Shown in pieces: positions 24,545 through 34,177 of a DNA stretch of 64,000 nucleotides (positions within the stretch are counted from its first letter, which is position 1; each line of letters starts with the position of its first letter). Under the pieces are notes generated by a model. It searched no databases. It had not been told where the DNA came from and was given only the letters and a program-made list of their open reading frames with translations. This stretch comes from Halobellus captivus (GTDB lineage Archaea; Halobacteriota; Halobacteria; Halobacteriales; Haloferacaceae), in contig NZ_VJXQ01000002.1 in NCBI RefSeq assembly GCF_007655485.1, forward strand, positions 259,812-323,811, given 5' to 3'. Made by a program: the position numbers and the translations under genes.

Positions 24545-25324
24545 CTACGCGGACACGCGCCGGTCGAGAAAGTCGGTGAGTGCGTCGTTGAACGCTCCGG
24601 GGCGCTCGAGCATCGCGAGGTGTGCCGCGTCGTCGATCACTGACAGCTCACAGTCGGGAAGGGCAGCGCAGAGTTCCTCGTGATAGTGTGGGGGTGTGAG
24701 CCGATCGTACTCACCGACGAGGGCGAGCGCGGGGACGTCAATGGCGGAAAGCTGGCCCCGGACGTCGAAGGCGTGCGCCGTGCGGAAGTCGCGTTCGAGG
24801 ACCGCTTGTCCGGTGTTTCGGAGTGCGCTCTCGGAGACCCCGAGTGTCCCCTCGTCGGCGTCGTGAAAGAGGTGATCCGGCTTGTGAAAGAACTCGACGA
24901 CGCGGTCGAAATCCGTCGCGACCCACTGGAAGAGGTCGTCGAGCACGGGGAGTCGCGCGCCCGTCCCCGCCAAGACTGCACCGGAGACGTCGAGGTCGCG
25001 TTCGAGGAGCGCCGTCAGGACGACCGCGCCTCCGAGCGAGTTGCCGAGGAGGACGTCCGCGTCGGCGGCCTCCGCGACGGCGACGACGTCGTCGACGTAC
25101 GCCGAGAGCGCCTCGTAGCCCGGTTCCGCGGAAACGTCGTCGCTGTCGCCGTGACCGCTCAGATCGACCGCGATCAGCGGGAACCGGTCTGCGAGTTTCG
25201 CCTGTGCGCTCCAGACGCGGTGGGTGCCGCCGCTGCCGTGGACCGCGAGAACGGTGGGGCCCTCCCCCCCGCGATCGAACGTTCGGTAGGCCGTCTCCCG
25301 GCCGTTATGAGTTATCGATTGCAT
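24545..25324 (-). CDS. Alpha/beta hydrolase
   Basis: 259 residues. VHGSGGTHRVW (28-38) forms the oxyanion-hole turn, GNSLGG (94-99) is the nucleophile elbow with S96, GEYDRLTPP holds the catalytic aspartate near 208, and DDAAHLAMLERP the histidine near 235. The triad is complete, so it should be an active esterase, lactonase or C-C hydrolase, but the substrate is not evident. A TATA element, GTTTATAC (25348-25356 on the minus strand), lies about 27 bases before the ATG. Confidence 0.88.
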   Translation of the reverse strand: MQSITHNGRETAYRTFDRGGEGPTVLAVHGSGGTHRVWSAQAKLADRFPLIAVDLSGHGDSDDVSAEPGYEALSAYVDDVVAVAEAADADVLLGNSLGGAVVLTALLERDLDVSGAVLAGTGARLPVLDDLFQWVATDFDRVVEFFHKPDHLFHDADEGTLGVSESALRNTGQAVLERDFRTAHAFDVRGQLSAIDVPALALVGEYDRLTPPHYHEELCAALPDCELSVIDDAAHLAMLERPGAFNDALTDFLDRRVSA

Positions 25325-25624
25325 ACCGTTTGGTTGGATCGGCCCCAGTATAAACCCTGAACGTGGTGGTTGTCAACTGTCCGAAAGGTATCGGATTCCC
25401 GCATCCCGATCGAGAAACCCTCCGCTGGGCGAGCGCCACGGTCACTGGACAGCCGGGAGAGGGCCAGGCTGTGAACCGACCCACTGCGAAAGCGGATGCA
25501 AAATCGATCGACCGTGAGATCGGACCGCAATTCAACCGTAGTTGACGACCATCCCTCGCTGTCTTGCGATTAGTGGTAGAAAAGTTTAAATACTAAAGCG
25601 ACTAACTTGTGGTTAGGAATCACG
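25325..25624. other. 300-base intergenic region with two divergent promoters
   Basis: It holds the minus-strand TATA of the hydrolase (25348-25356) and, at the other end, the plus-strand TATA TTTAAATA (25585-25592) of the DUF7127-cdc48 operon followed by CTAAC-N5-GTTAG (25602-25616). The roughly 200 bases between are open in several frames but lack start signals, and I see no gene there. Confidence 0.6.
25585..25616 (+). promoter_or_regulatory. Promoter of the DUF7127-cdc48 operon with a palindrome near the transcript start
   Basis: The strong TATA TTTAAATA (25585-25592) is preceded by a purine-rich GAAAAG, a good BRE. The palindrome CTAAC-TTGTG-GTTAG (25602-25616) overlaps the expected start site (about 25614), a typical place for a repressor to block initiation. 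Confidence 0.6.
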
Positions 25625-25873
25625 ATGAGTATCAAACAATTAGCCGGTGGAGACGAGCGGATTGTCCGTCGGTACGAATACGAGGACCGCTGGGTTCTCG
25701 CCGCGGACGTCGGCGTCGATGACGAGAATCTCGACGTTGATGTCGTCGGCACGACGGCGATTGTCGTCGCCGAGACCGGTGGCGAAATTTCCGAGGCCGA
25801 GTTCGAGCTTCCCGGAACGAACGCGACGATCACGACGAACAACGGCGTACTCACCATCACTGTGGAACAATGA
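25625..25873 (+). CDS. Small beta-rich protein (probably DUF7127), Hsp20-like
   Basis: 82 residues from ATG 25625: [30 protein letters not shown], alternating strands, ending [23 protein letters not shown]. The final strand pattern resembles the GVLTI(T/R)V end of the alpha-crystallin domain, so a miniature Hsp20-like fold is plausible. It overlaps the cdc48 ATG by four bases (ATGA). The coupling suggests a cofactor or substrate adaptor for the AAA ATPase. The DUF name is from memory. Confidence 0.82.
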   Translation: MSIKQLAGGDERIVRRYEYEDRWVLAADVGVDDENLDVDVVGTTAIVVAETGGEISEAEFELPGTNATITTNNGVLTITVEQ

Positions 25874-28131
25874 AGCTCACTGTCAAACCCCTAAAACAAA
25901 AGGACGCGGGCCGGGGACTCGCGGCGATCGACCGGCAGGCGGCCGAAGAGTTGGACCTAGAAGGCGGCGACTACATCCGAATCGACGGCGACGGCGGCAC
26001 CGCAATCGCCCGCGTCTGGCCCGGCTATCCCGAGGATAGCGGGACCGGCGTCATCCGGATCGACGGGCGGCTCCGCCAGCAGGCGAACGTCGGAATCGAT
26101 GACCGCGTCGAGGTCGAGAAGGCCGACATCAAGCCCGCGAAGCACGTTTCCGTCGCACTCCCACAGAACCTCCGGATCAGCGGCAACATCGGCTCGCACC
26201 TGCGCGATAAGCTCGCGGGTCAGCCCGTCACGCAGGGGCAGAACATCCGGGTCCCGTTCGGGTTCGGCTTTATGTCCTCGTCGAGCCAGCCCATCCCGCT
26301 GAAGGTCGCCTCGACCGAACCGGAGGGGACGGTCGTCGTCACCGACTCGACGGAAGTGACGATCAGCCAGACGCCCGCCGAAGAGATTCAGTCGGGCGCT
26401 GACGCCGAGGCCGACACGCCATCTATCACCTACGAGGACATCGGCGGACTCGACCGTGAGCTCGAACAGGTGAGAGAGATGATCGAGCTGCCGATGCGAC
26501 ATCCCGAGCTGTTCCAGCGGCTCGGCATCGAGCCGCCGAAGGGCGTGCTTCTGCACGGCCCGCCCGGAACGGGGAAGACCCTGATCGCGAAGGCCGTCGC
26601 CAACGAGATCGACGCCTCCTTCCACACGATCTCCGGTCCGGAGATCATGTCGAAGTACTACGGCGAGTCCGAAGAACAGCTTCGGGAGATCTTCGAGGAG
26701 GCCGAGGGGGCCGCCCCGGCGATCGTGTTCATCGACGAGATCGACTCGATCGCGCCCAAGCGCGGCGAGGCGGGCGGCGACGTGGAACGGCGCGTCGTCG
26801 CGCAACTGCTCTCGCTGATGGACGGGCTCGACGAGCGCGGCGAGGTCGTCGTCATCGGCGCGACCAATCGGGTGGACGCGATCGATCCGGCGCTGCGGCG
26901 CGGGGGTCGCTTCGACCGTGAGATCGAGATCGGCGTCCCGGACCGCGAGGGACGGAAAGAGATCCTGCAGGTCCACACGCGGAATATGCCGCTCTCCGAC
27001 GCCGTCGACCTCGACGAGTACGCCGACAACACGCACGGCTTCGTCGGTGCCGACATCGAGAGCCTCGCGAAGGAGGCGGCGATGAACGCGCTGCGGCGCA
27101 TCCGTCCCCAGCTCGATCTCGAATCCGACGAGATCGACGCCGAGGTGCTCGAATCGCTCACGGTGACCTCAAAGGACTTCAAGGAAGCCATCAAGGGTAT
27201 CGAGCCCTCGGCGCTACGGGAAGTGTTCGTCGAGGTCCCCGACGTCTCCTGGGAGAACGTCGGCGGTCTCGAAGACACCAAAGAGCGCCTCCGCGAGACG
27301 ATCCAGTGGCCGCTCGAATACCCCGAGGTGTTCGAGGCGATGGATATGCAGTCGGCGAAGGGCGTCCTGATGTACGGTCCGCCCGGAACTGGAAAGACGC
27401 TGCTCGCGAAGGCCGTCGCCAACGAGTCGGAGTCGAACTTCATCTCGGTGAAGGGGCCGGAGCTGCTCGATAAGTACGTGGGCGAGTCCGAGAAGGGCGT
27501 CCGCGAGATATTCAAGAAAGCCCGCGAGAACGCGCCGACGATCGTGTTCTTCGACGAGATCGACTCGATCGCGACCGAGCGCGGCAGCAACACGGGCGAT
27601 TCGGGCGTCTCCGAACGCGTCGTCTCCCAGTTGCTGACCGAACTCGACGGGCTCGAAACGCTGGAGGACGTCGTCGTTATCGCAACGACGAACCGCCCGG
27701 ACCTGATCGACTCGGCGCTGCTCCGTCCGGGACGGCTCGACCGCCACGTGCACGTGCCCGTCCCTGACGAGGAGGCCCGCCGGGCGATCTTCGCGGTCCA
27801 CACCGAGCACAAGCCGCTGGCCGACGACGTCGACCTCGACGAACTCGCCTCGCGGACCGAGGGCTACGTCGGCGCCGACATCGAGGCGGTCGCCCGCGAG
27901 GCCTCGATGGACGCGAGCCGCGAGTTCATCAACAGCGTCTCGCGCGAGGAAGTCACCGAATCGGTCGGCAACGTCCGCGTGACGATGGAGCACTTCGAGC
28001 ACGCGCTCGGGGAGGTCGGCCCCAGCGTCACCCCCGATACGCGCGAGCGCTACGAGGAGATCGAAGAGCGCTTCCAGACCAGCGAGGTCGAGCGCGAACC
28101 CGAACCGGACGTCAGCCGGACGTTCCAGTAA
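25870..28131 (+). CDS. cdc48: CDC48/VAT-type AAA ATPase
   Basis: 753 residues. The N-terminal double-psi-barrel substrate domain spans about 1-180. D1 has Walker A GPPGTGKT at 230-237 and Walker B VFIDEID near 285-291; D2 has a second GPPGTGKT at 503-510, Walker B FFDEID and the arginine-finger region [12 protein letters not shown] short acidic C-terminus follows. A hexameric unfoldase that pulls proteins for proteasomal degradation or remodels complexes. Haloarchaea have several paralogues. It is translationally coupled to the preceding Hsp20-like gene. Confidence 0.97.
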   Translation: MKLTVKPLKQKDAGRGLAAIDRQAAEELDLEGGDYIRIDGDGGTAIARVWPGYPEDSGTGVIRIDGRLRQQANVGIDDRVEVEKADIKPAKHVSVALPQNLRISGNIGSHLRDKLAGQPVTQGQNIRVPFGFGFMSSSSQPIPLKVASTEPEGTVVVTDSTEVTISQTPAEEIQSGADAEADTPSITYEDIGGLDRELEQVREMIELPMRHPELFQRLGIEPPKGVLLHGPPGTGKTLIAKAVANEIDASFHTISGPEIMSKYYGESEEQLREIFEEAEGAAPAIVFIDEIDSIAPKRGEAGGDVERRVVAQLLSLMDGLDERGEVVVIGATNRVDAIDPALRRGGRFDREIEIGVPDREGRKEILQVHTRNMPLSDAVDLDEYADNTHGFVGADIESLAKEAAMNALRRIRPQLDLESDEIDAEVLESLTVTSKDFKEAIKGIEPSALREVFVEVPDVSWENVGGLEDTKERLRETIQWPLEYPEVFEAMDMQSAKGVLMYGPPGTGKTLLAKAVANESESNFISVKGPELLDKYVGESEKGVREIFKKARENAPTIVFFDEIDSIATERGSNTGDSGVSERVVSQLLTELDGLETLEDVVVIATTNRPDLIDSALLRPGRLDRHVHVPVPDEEARRAIFAVHTEHKPLADDVDLDELASRTEGYVGADIEAVAREASMDASREFINSVSREEVTESVGNVRVTMEHFEHALGEVGPSVTPDTRERYEEIEERFQTSEVEREPEPDVSRTFQ

Positions 28132-28437
28132 CGCGAGCGCCGTCCCGGCGCGTCTCTAGGCACCCCAACCGGCCCATCGACGGGCTTTTATTTCCGATCT
28201 CTCGAAGAACGTAGTACGGAACGCCACACGGCGACAAAAGTAAATCAGATTACTGTTTCTTTCACCGGAAATCCGGTGTCGTCTCACGGTCAGGGTTCGT
28301 CACCGCCTCCGGGAACGACGTCCGTCGCTCACAGCGTCGTGATTCTATACCGCGTCGCAATTCCATACCGTAGCTCACGCCGTCCTGGAATCACAACGTC
28401 TCACGGTTCGAGGCAGTCGGTACGAACGACTGCCGCG
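28132..28437. other. 306-base gap with terminator-like tract, hairpin and short repeats
   Basis: GGGCTTTTATTTCC (about 28181-28194) is a probable terminator for cdc48. A perfect hairpin, CACCGG-AAAT-CCGGTG, spans 28263-28278. Further on, two degenerate 18-base units (CGTCGTGATTCTATAC-like, from about 28336 and 28354) and a partial inverted copy (GGAATCACAACG, near 28384) occur. No convincing gene or tRNA is present. Confidence 0.55.
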
Positions 28438-28905
28438 CTAGTCGTCGAGCGCGGCGAGATCGTCGAGGATCTCCGACGCGTGACCCTCGGGTGAGACACC
28501 CTCGTAGGCGAGGGCGACGTCGCCGTCGGGGCCGACGACGTACGTGTTGCGGAAGACGCCGTCGAAGGTGTTACCGAACATATTCTTCTCGCCGTAAGAG
28601 TCGTAGGCCGTCGACACCGAGCCGTCCTCGTCGGAGAGCAGTCGGAACGGAAGGTCGTACTCCTCGGCGAACGGCGCGAGGTCGTCGACGGGGTCGTCGC
28701 TGATCCCGAGGACGGTCACGCCGCGGTCTTCGAACTCATCGTAGGAGTCCCGGAACCCGCACGCCTCGGTCGTACAGCCGGGCGTGTCGGCCCGTGGGTA
28801 GAAGTAGACGACGACGTACTCGCCGCGGTAGTCCGACAGGGAGACGGTCTCTCCGCGCTGGTCTGTTAATTCGAATTCGGGGGCAGTCTCGCCGATATCG
28901 AGCAT
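28438..28905 (-). CDS. bcp: Peroxiredoxin, BCP/PrxQ type
   Basis: 155 residues. The active-site segment YFYPRADTPGCTTEACGFRD has the peroxidatic C44 and resolving C49 five residues later, the atypical 2-Cys PrxQ arrangement. GISDDPVDDLAPFAEEYDLPFRLLSD and the C-terminal domain follow the family. It reduces peroxides with electrons from a thioredoxin-like partner. I prefer ATG 28905 (MLDIGETAPEFEL, the standard start); an upstream ATG at 28935 would add ten atypical residues. Confidence 0.94.
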   Translation of the reverse strand: MLDIGETAPEFELTDQRGETVSLSDYRGEYVVVYFYPRADTPGCTTEACGFRDSYDEFEDRGVTVLGISDDPVDDLAPFAEEYDLPFRLLSDEDGSVSTAYDSYGEKNMFGNTFDGVFRNTYVVGPDGDVALAYEGVSPEGHASEILDDLAALDD

Positions 28906-28976
28906 CGTCCGTACCTCGGACGAACCCGGCTTCAACGTACCGCTCGAATGCGAGCGAAGTCACTGAGAGAGCGGAA

Positions 28977-29939
28977 TTAATCGAGTCGTTCGGCCGCGTC
29001 GCGATCCAACAGCGGCCCCGCGTTCGTCGTCGGAAGCGTCACCACGTCCTCGGATTCGAGGTCGTACTCGCGCTCGTCGACGCCGAAGATCTGTCCGACG
29101 TCCTCCGTGATCCGCAGCGTCACGCGCTCGGTGTCGTCCGGTCGCCCGTCCAAGCCGTCTGTCCCGTCGGTTCCGTCGCCGATCACAGGCGCATCCGGGG
29201 CCGTCGCGTCCGGCGGCGCGTCCGGTGGGACGTCGGCTGGAACACCCGAAGCATCTGACACCGACTCCGCTGACTCCGAAACCGGCGAGTCCGCCGGTTC
29301 CGACACCGACCCGCTCGCGTCTGCCGATGCTCCGTCCGTGTCGGGCGATGCTGTGTCCGTCTCAGCCGATGAAGCGCCATCGCCGCCCATCGCCTCGCTG
29401 AGAACGTCGTCCGGCGCGAGCGGCTCCGGAGCGGACGTCGTCGGCTCCGGCGTCGACGACGCTGTCGTAGCCGCCTCGGTCGTCGCATCTGTCTCGGTGA
29501 TCGCCGCATCCGCCTCAGTGGTCGTCGCGGCCGGGCCGCCCTCCGAGCCACCTTCGCCAGCCAGCACGTCGAGGACGGCCTGACGGTTCTGCTTGATCCG
29601 ACCGACGAGCCCGTCGAACAGTTCCCGCTCCTCGGCGGTGAGGCCCTCCGTGTCGGCGCTCATATCCGCCGCCGCGAACGACGCGAGCTTGACGACCTTG
29701 CCGACGCGGCGCTCGTAGATCGATTCGACGACGTCCTCGGCCGTCTCGATCTCGTCGGTCAGTCGTCCGACGTCGGGATCGGCGAACGGGTCCTCGGCCG
29801 CGTCGGCCGCGCGGCGGCGCTCGGCTTTGCGCTCCGCGATGAAGGCCGCGACGTCCTCGTAGAACGAGTCACGGAGATGCTGGAGGCTGTCCTTCTGCCG
29901 CTCTGTCCGTCGGACGCTCCGTAACTCGTCTAAGTTCAT
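28977..29939 (-). CDS. GINS complex subunit (Gins51 type)
   Basis: 320 residues. The N-terminal helical A domain (about 1-120; [22 protein letters not shown], then [13 protein letters not shown]) and a C-terminal B domain (about 272-320; [22 protein letters not shown]) are joined by a very long disordered linker rich in Ala, Asp, Ser, Thr and Glu. GINS links Cdc45/RecJ-like protein and MCM in the replicative helicase. The start overlaps the primase stop by four bases, so helicase and primase components are made from one message, an arrangement known in archaea. Confidence 0.86.
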   Translation of the reverse strand: MNLDELRSVRRTERQKDSLQHLRDSFYEDVAAFIAERKAERRRAADAAEDPFADPDVGRLTDEIETAEDVVESIYERRVGKVVKLASFAAADMSADTEGLTAEERELFDGLVGRIKQNRQAVLDVLAGEGGSEGGPAATTTEADAAITETDATTEAATTASSTPEPTTSAPEPLAPDDVLSEAMGGDGASSAETDTASPDTDGASADASGSVSEPADSPVSESAESVSDASGVPADVPPDAPPDATAPDAPVIGDGTDGTDGLDGRPDDTERVTLRITEDVGQIFGVDEREYDLESEDVVTLPTTNAGPLLDRDAAERLD

Positions 29940-31093
29940 TCTTTGATCTTCTCCGCGCGTCCCCGGGCCATCAAGAAGATCCCGAGGCACTCCTCGACGG
30001 ATCGCTCTCCCTCCGACATAGTAAACGTGTCGCCGTCGAACGTCGTCTCCCCCGGCTCGGTCACGTTCACCTTGATCTCGCGGCCGCGGAACCGCTCGGG
30101 AATCGCGTCCTCGAGGGGATTGAAATCGTCTAGTTCGTCGCGGGAGAGCGCCTTGACCACCAGTCCGGACCCGCCGTGGAGGCTGCCGGGCAGGCGAATG
30201 AGGCGCTTCGTGTCGGTGGTGACGGGTTCGTCGATCGGCGCGGTCTCCTCCTCGGTGGCTTCCGTCGCCAGCGCGTCGACGAGGATACGTGTCCCGGGGC
30301 CGCCCGCCTCGACGTTCCCCTCGCGGATCGCCTCGAAGTTGTGTCGCACCTGTCCGAGGATCGTCTGCGCGCGTCCCTCGCCGATGCCGTCGAGCTCTTG
30401 GAGTCGGTTCAGCGCCTCGTCCTCGCCCATCTCGCGCAGCCGTTCCGCGAGCGCGACGAGGCGGCGGTGCACGCGAGCGCCCCAGCCGCCGCGACGGCGG
30501 AGGACGCGGCGGGTCGTTCCGCGGTTCGATTCCGTTTCGATCAACCCGTCGACGTCCAAATCGATCGCGCGAACGTAGTCGACGATCTCTCTGCGGGCCT
30601 CGCTGTCGAGCCCTCTCACCCCGGGATCGCGGACGTGGACGTGGTAGCCGCGGCCCCCGGAGAAGACCACCTCGGTCTCCTCGAAGGCGAAGTCGTCGTC
30701 GATGAAATCCAGGAGGTTCAACAGCTCTCCTTTGCACGCCGCGAGCATCTCCGCGTACGACGTCGTCTCGGGATCGACCCCGGGGAGGTGGTCGGCGTCG
30801 AGGTCGAAAACTAGGTCGGCCGACTGCCAGCCCTTCTCGTCCATCGAACTCGCGCCGGGGTCTGCGAACCGGGCCGACGAGAAGTAGACGTGCTGCGGCG
30901 CGGTGCGGTGCAGGAAGTCGCCGAGGTCGCCGACGTCGAGCAGCGACTGGTGGCGGACCATCCGCGTCGCGCCCGCGCTCCAGGGGATGTGTCCCCACTC
31001 GCGGCGCTCGGCCGCAGGGGGGAGGGAGACGTCGCTGCGGCGGTAGTAATCGCCGAACCGACCTTCCAGATACGTCCGCGTGCGCGCCTCCAT
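29936..31093 (-). CDS. priS: DNA primase small (catalytic) subunit
   Basis: 385 residues. DLVFDLDAD (about 93-101) supplies the metal-binding aspartates, [10 protein letters not shown] (145-154) is the conserved glycine/histidine motif of archaeal-eukaryal primases, and [13 protein letters not shown] (about 302-314) the nucleotide-binding turn. It makes RNA/DNA primers with PriL, which is not in this window. ATG 31093 ([17 protein letters not shown]) is the family start. The gene is followed by GINS with overlap. Confidence 0.96.
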   Translation of the reverse strand: MEARTRTYLEGRFGDYYRRSDVSLPPAAERREWGHIPWSAGATRMVRHQSLLDVGDLGDFLHRTAPQHVYFSSARFADPGASSMDEKGWQSADLVFDLDADHLPGVDPETTSYAEMLAACKGELLNLLDFIDDDFAFEETEVVFSGGRGYHVHVRDPGVRGLDSEARREIVDYVRAIDLDVDGLIETESNRGTTRRVLRRRGGWGARVHRRLVALAERLREMGEDEALNRLQELDGIGEGRAQTILGQVRHNFEAIREGNVEAGGPGTRILVDALATEATEEETAPIDEPVTTDTKRLIRLPGSLHGGSGLVVKALSRDELDDFNPLEDAIPERFRGREIKVNVTEPGETTFDGDTFTMSEGERSVEECLGIFLMARGRAEKIKE

Positions 31094-31188
31094 TCGTCGC
31101 CGTGGGTTTTGGAGCGAGGAGTAAAGCCGTTGCGCCTCGGCGACGCGTCCCGGCAGCGATCGCGATTCGAGGGCGTCGACGGTGCGGT

Positions 31189-32250
31189 TCAGGCGAACTG
31201 TTCGCGGTCCGGAACCCCGTCGCGGCCGAGGAGGATCTCCTGGGCCTCGACGTCCTCGAAGGCCGCCACCAACCCGCCGATCTCCAGCACGCCGTCGTCG
31301 GTTTCCAGACGCAGCGACGCGACCTCTTCGGACGCTTCCAGCGTGGCGGTCTGGACTTCGCCCTCGACGATCACGGGTTCGCCGGTCTCGACGTCCCGCC
31401 CCGTGATCGAGGCGTAAAACGGTCCGTTCAGTTCGCGGACGTCCTTCACGGCCCTGCGGATCGACGCGTAGCGCCGAGGGAACGGTCGACGCTTGCCGTC
31501 GGCGGCGAGCACTTCGGCCGTCGACCACAGGACGGTTCCGAAGAAGCCCGAGACCAGAAAGCCGAGCGCCGAGCGGTTGAAGATGACGCCGTAGCGGTCG
31601 CGGTCGTCGCGCAGGGCGTCTTGCGTCGCGTAGATCGAGTAGTTGCCGTCGGCGACGGCGAGAACCGGCGTGGTGATCCCCCGGCGAGCGCGTGCGACGG
31701 TGGCGACTTCGAGGTAGTCGAACTCGTCCGGATCCGGCGCGCGTGACAGCGGGGTCACGAGCAGGTCGACGCTCACGCCGTCGTCGATGGCGGCGGCGAG
31801 GTCCTCGCGGAACCTGCGGAGCAAATCCGGGGTGAGCGAGAGCACGAGTTCGTACTCGGCGCTCTCGATGATCTCTTCGACGTATCGCAGAATCGTCGAG
31901 CGGGACTTCACGAGGGACACGGCCTCGGTGTCTCGCGCGGGTGCGGTGTACCGCGCTTCCAACTCCGAGACGAGGCTGTCGAGCGACTGTTTCACGTTGC
32001 CGAAGGCGTCATTGGGTTCGACGGCGACGATCTTCATCGGGCGCGACTCCCTGAGTTCGACGAGGCCGCGGTCCGAGAGGCTTCGCACGGTATCGTACAC
32101 CCGGGGCTGCGGGATCTCCGTTCGGTCGGCGATTTCGGAGGCCGTGAGTTCGCCGTGTTCGAGCACGGCCAGGTACGCCTCGATCTCGTACTCGCCGAGG
32201 TTGAAGCGCTCTCCGACCCGCTCCAGCGTCGTGCGGAGTTCGTCTGCCAT
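31189..32250 (-). CDS. TrmB family transcriptional regulator
   Basis: 353 residues. An N-terminal winged helix (about 15-75; [38 protein letters not shown]) is followed by a dimer helix and a C-terminal effector domain with a phospholipase-D-like half ([22 protein letters not shown]) and a beta domain. TrmB-type proteins usually sense sugars and control sugar transport or central carbon genes. It lies 95 bases before priS on the same strand. Whether it regulates replication genes or acts elsewhere is unknown. Confidence 0.9.
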   Translation of the reverse strand: MADELRTTLERVGERFNLGEYEIEAYLAVLEHGELTASEIADRTEIPQPRVYDTVRSLSDRGLVELRESRPMKIVAVEPNDAFGNVKQSLDSLVSELEARYTAPARDTEAVSLVKSRSTILRYVEEIIESAEYELVLSLTPDLLRRFREDLAAAIDDGVSVDLLVTPLSRAPDPDEFDYLEVATVARARRGITTPVLAVADGNYSIYATQDALRDDRDRYGVIFNRSALGFLVSGFFGTVLWSTAEVLAADGKRRPFPRRYASIRRAVKDVRELNGPFYASITGRDVETGEPVIVEGEVQTATLEASEEVASLRLETDDGVLEIGGLVAAFEDVEAQEILLGRDGVPDREQFA

Positions 32251-32398
32251 ACTCGATGGCTCTCACCCCGGTCACTTACTGTTTACTATGCTTCGAGTAG
32301 CACCCTATTTCGGAATTCGATGAAAACGGGGTCAGCGAGCGCGCCGGGCAGGCAACAATACCGATTCCCCGGTTAGTGAACACATCGGTTCGCCGTTG

Positions 32399-32409
32399 AA
32401 TAAATATAA
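32399..32409 (+). promoter_or_regulatory. TATA box for the xdhC-like gene
   Basis: AATAAATATAA at 32399-32409, about 30 bases before ATG 32437, in a short AT-rich segment between the divergent TrmB and XdhC genes. Confidence 0.65.
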
Positions 32410-32436
32410 GCTTCGGCAGCCGATAGCGTGTGTGTG

Positions 32437-33249
32437 ATGGACGAGCACGGAGGGGACGAGGGACCGTCCGGCGTGTACGGTCGCATCGAGGAACTGACCG
32501 CGGCCGGGGAGACGGTCGCGCTCGCGACCGTGACGCGAGTAGACGGGTCTGCCCCGCAGGATCCCGGGGCGGCGATGCTCGTTCGCGCCGACGGGAGCAC
32601 GGAAGGAACGGTGGGGGGCGGAACGGTCGAAGAGCGCACGCGCAGGGCGGCGGTCGACGCGATCGAGGAGCGGACGCCGCGGACCGAACGCTGGGAACTG
32701 CGGCCCGAGGGCAACACCGGTATGGTCTGCGGCGGAGAGATGGACGTGTTCATCAACGTGATTCCAGGAACCCAACGACTGATCGTCGCGGGCGGCGGTC
32801 ACATCGCACAGTCGCTCGCACCGATGGCTGTCGAATTAGGATACGACGTTTTCGTCGTCGACGACAGAGCGGAGTTCGCCACGGAGACGCGATTCCCCGA
32901 CGCGGAGGTGCACGTCGACGACTACGACGCGGGGATCGAGACGATCGGCGTCACGGACAATACCGCCGTCGTCGTCGCCACGCGGAGCGGCCACTTCGAC
33001 CGCGTCGCCTCTCGGGAATCCCTCGAACGGGGGGCGTACTACGTCGGTCTCGTGGCTTCCGACACAAAGGCCGAACGCGTCTCCGAGGGACTGCGAGAGG
33101 ACGGCGTCGCCGAAGACGATTTCGAGCGGTTCCATTCGCCGGTCGGGCTGGACCTCGGCGGGGGAGATCCGGCGGACGTCGCCCTCTCAATCCTCGCAGA
33201 ACTCAACCGCGTCCGAAACGGACTCACGCCCGGTTCAGTCGATTCCTAG
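32437..33249 (+). CDS. XdhC/CoxI-like molybdenum cofactor maturation protein
   Basis: 270 residues. The N-terminal XdhC domain shows TVTRVDGSAPQDPGAAMLV (about 31-49) and GTVGGGTVEE (57-66). The C-terminal Rossmann domain begins LIVAGGGHIAQSLAP (about 107-121). XdhC-type proteins hold and sulfurate the molybdenum cofactor and insert it into molybdenum hydroxylases. The PaoABC-like enzyme genes follow after 271 bases with their own promoter. The usual XdhC cysteine of the GGC-type loop is not seen here. ATG 32437 agrees with the TATA position. Confidence 0.9.
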   Translation: MDEHGGDEGPSGVYGRIEELTAAGETVALATVTRVDGSAPQDPGAAMLVRADGSTEGTVGGGTVEERTRRAAVDAIEERTPRTERWELRPEGNTGMVCGGEMDVFINVIPGTQRLIVAGGGHIAQSLAPMAVELGYDVFVVDDRAEFATETRFPDAEVHVDDYDAGIETIGVTDNTAVVVATRSGHFDRVASRESLERGAYYVGLVASDTKAERVSEGLREDGVAEDDFERFHSPVGLDLGGGDPADVALSILAELNRVRNGLTPGSVDS

Positions 33250-33347
33250 CCGCAGACGTCTTGGTCCCGCCGATATATCGGTTTCCTGACTGTTTGGATT
33301 CCGCAGATATCTAGATTCCCAGATCGTCTGGAATCGGCTCCGTCACT
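33241..33347. repeat. Degenerate 16-17-bp tandem array after the xdhC-like gene
   Basis: Units beginning G(A/T)TTCC or similar start at 33241, 33264, 33281, 33297, 33314 and 33331. The last four periods are 17, 16, 17 and 17 bases. The first unit overlaps the TAG stop of the xdhC-like gene. The rest of the gap to 33486 has no visible gene. Confidence 0.65.
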
Positions 33348-33486
33348 CGCCGAGAGCCACCGATCCCACGTGAACGGGTTCCTTTCGTCAGGTGGGGCAC
33401 TTGCTTCCAACACCACTTGCTCTGGATAGCAATCGAGCGGGCCGAGATCAGTGAAAATTCCACCGGTGTCCCCTTCCGGAGGCCGA

Positions 33487-33496
33487 ACCTATATGA
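33487..33496 (+). promoter_or_regulatory. TATA box for the molybdenum hydroxylase operon
   Basis: ACCTATATGA at 33487-33496, about 29 bases upstream of ATG 33521. It supports a separate transcript for the three structural genes. Confidence 0.6.
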
Positions 33497-33520
33497 ATGT
33501 GTGTGAAAGATAATCAAGGT

Positions 33521-34171
33521 ATGTCTACGACAGACGTACCGGACGAGTCGGAGCCGGGGGGAAGCGACGACTCGGGAGGACCATCCCGCCGCGATATCAT
33601 CAAAGGGACGATCGGTGGGACGCTCGTCGCCGCAAACGCCTATCTGTTCAACAATATCAGGCAGACGTCGGCGCAGGGCGACGGGACACCGGGGGTCCGA
33701 GAGCGGTTCTCGAATCAATTGAAACTGACAGTCAACGGTCGCGAGCGCTTCGTCAGAGTCGAAGATCAGGAACGCTTGGCGGAGACGCTCCGATCTAAAC
33801 TCGGGTTGACCGGAACGAAGTTCGGCTGCGATCGGGCGATGTGCGGTGCATGTACCGTACAGATCGAGGGCGATCCGATCTACAGCTGCACGTACTTCAC
33901 GAAAGACGCGGTCGGCAAGGAGGTCACGACGGTCGAAGGGCTGTCGGAGGGCGGTCAACTCCACCCGATTCAGGAGTCGTTCATCGAGGAGCTGGGCGGC
34001 CAGTGCGCGTTCTGTACGCCTGGGATGATTATGTCCGCGAAGTCGTTGCTGGAGGAGAACGGAGATCCCACGCGCGAGGAAGTCAAAGACGCCCTCGAAG
34101 GGAACCTCTGTCGCTGTGGCAACTACGAGAACGAGATCGAGAGCGTGCTCACAGCGGCCGAACGGATGTGA
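33521..34171 (+). CDS. Tat-exported [2Fe-2S] subunit of a molybdenum hydroxylase (PaoA-like)
   Basis: 216 residues. A polar N-terminus leads to the twin-arginine motif PSRRDIIKG (R23, R24) and a moderately hydrophobic segment (about 29-44), a Tat signal. The plant-type ferredoxin domain binds one cluster via C103, C108, C111 and C123. The C-terminal helical domain binds the second via C162, C165, C197 and C199. E. coli PaoA carries the same signal and exports the folded heterotrimer. No lipobox cysteine is visible, so soluble or anchored by the uncleaved signal are both possible. The large subunit begins six bases after its stop. Confidence 0.93.
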   Translation: MSTTDVPDESEPGGSDDSGGPSRRDIIKGTIGGTLVAANAYLFNNIRQTSAQGDGTPGVRERFSNQLKLTVNGRERFVRVEDQERLAETLRSKLGLTGTKFGCDRAMCGACTVQIEGDPIYSCTYFTKDAVGKEVTTVEGLSEGGQLHPIQESFIEELGGQCAFCTPGMIMSAKSLLEENGDPTREEVKDALEGNLCRCGNYENEIESVLTAAERM

Positions 34172-34177
34172 TCGTTC

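Noticed and set aside
25363-25545. Short 60-codon open frame between the hydrolase and DUF7127 genes
   Set aside because: It has no promoter or family resemblance and the opposite strand is equally open, so coding potential is not supported.
28400-28430. GGTTCGAGGC as a possible T-loop of a tRNA
   Set aside because: No acceptor, D or anticodon stem can be paired around it.
28276-28494. 72-codon plus-strand frame in the gap after cdc48
   Set aside because: It runs through short repeats and into the peroxiredoxin gene on the other strand, with no start signal.
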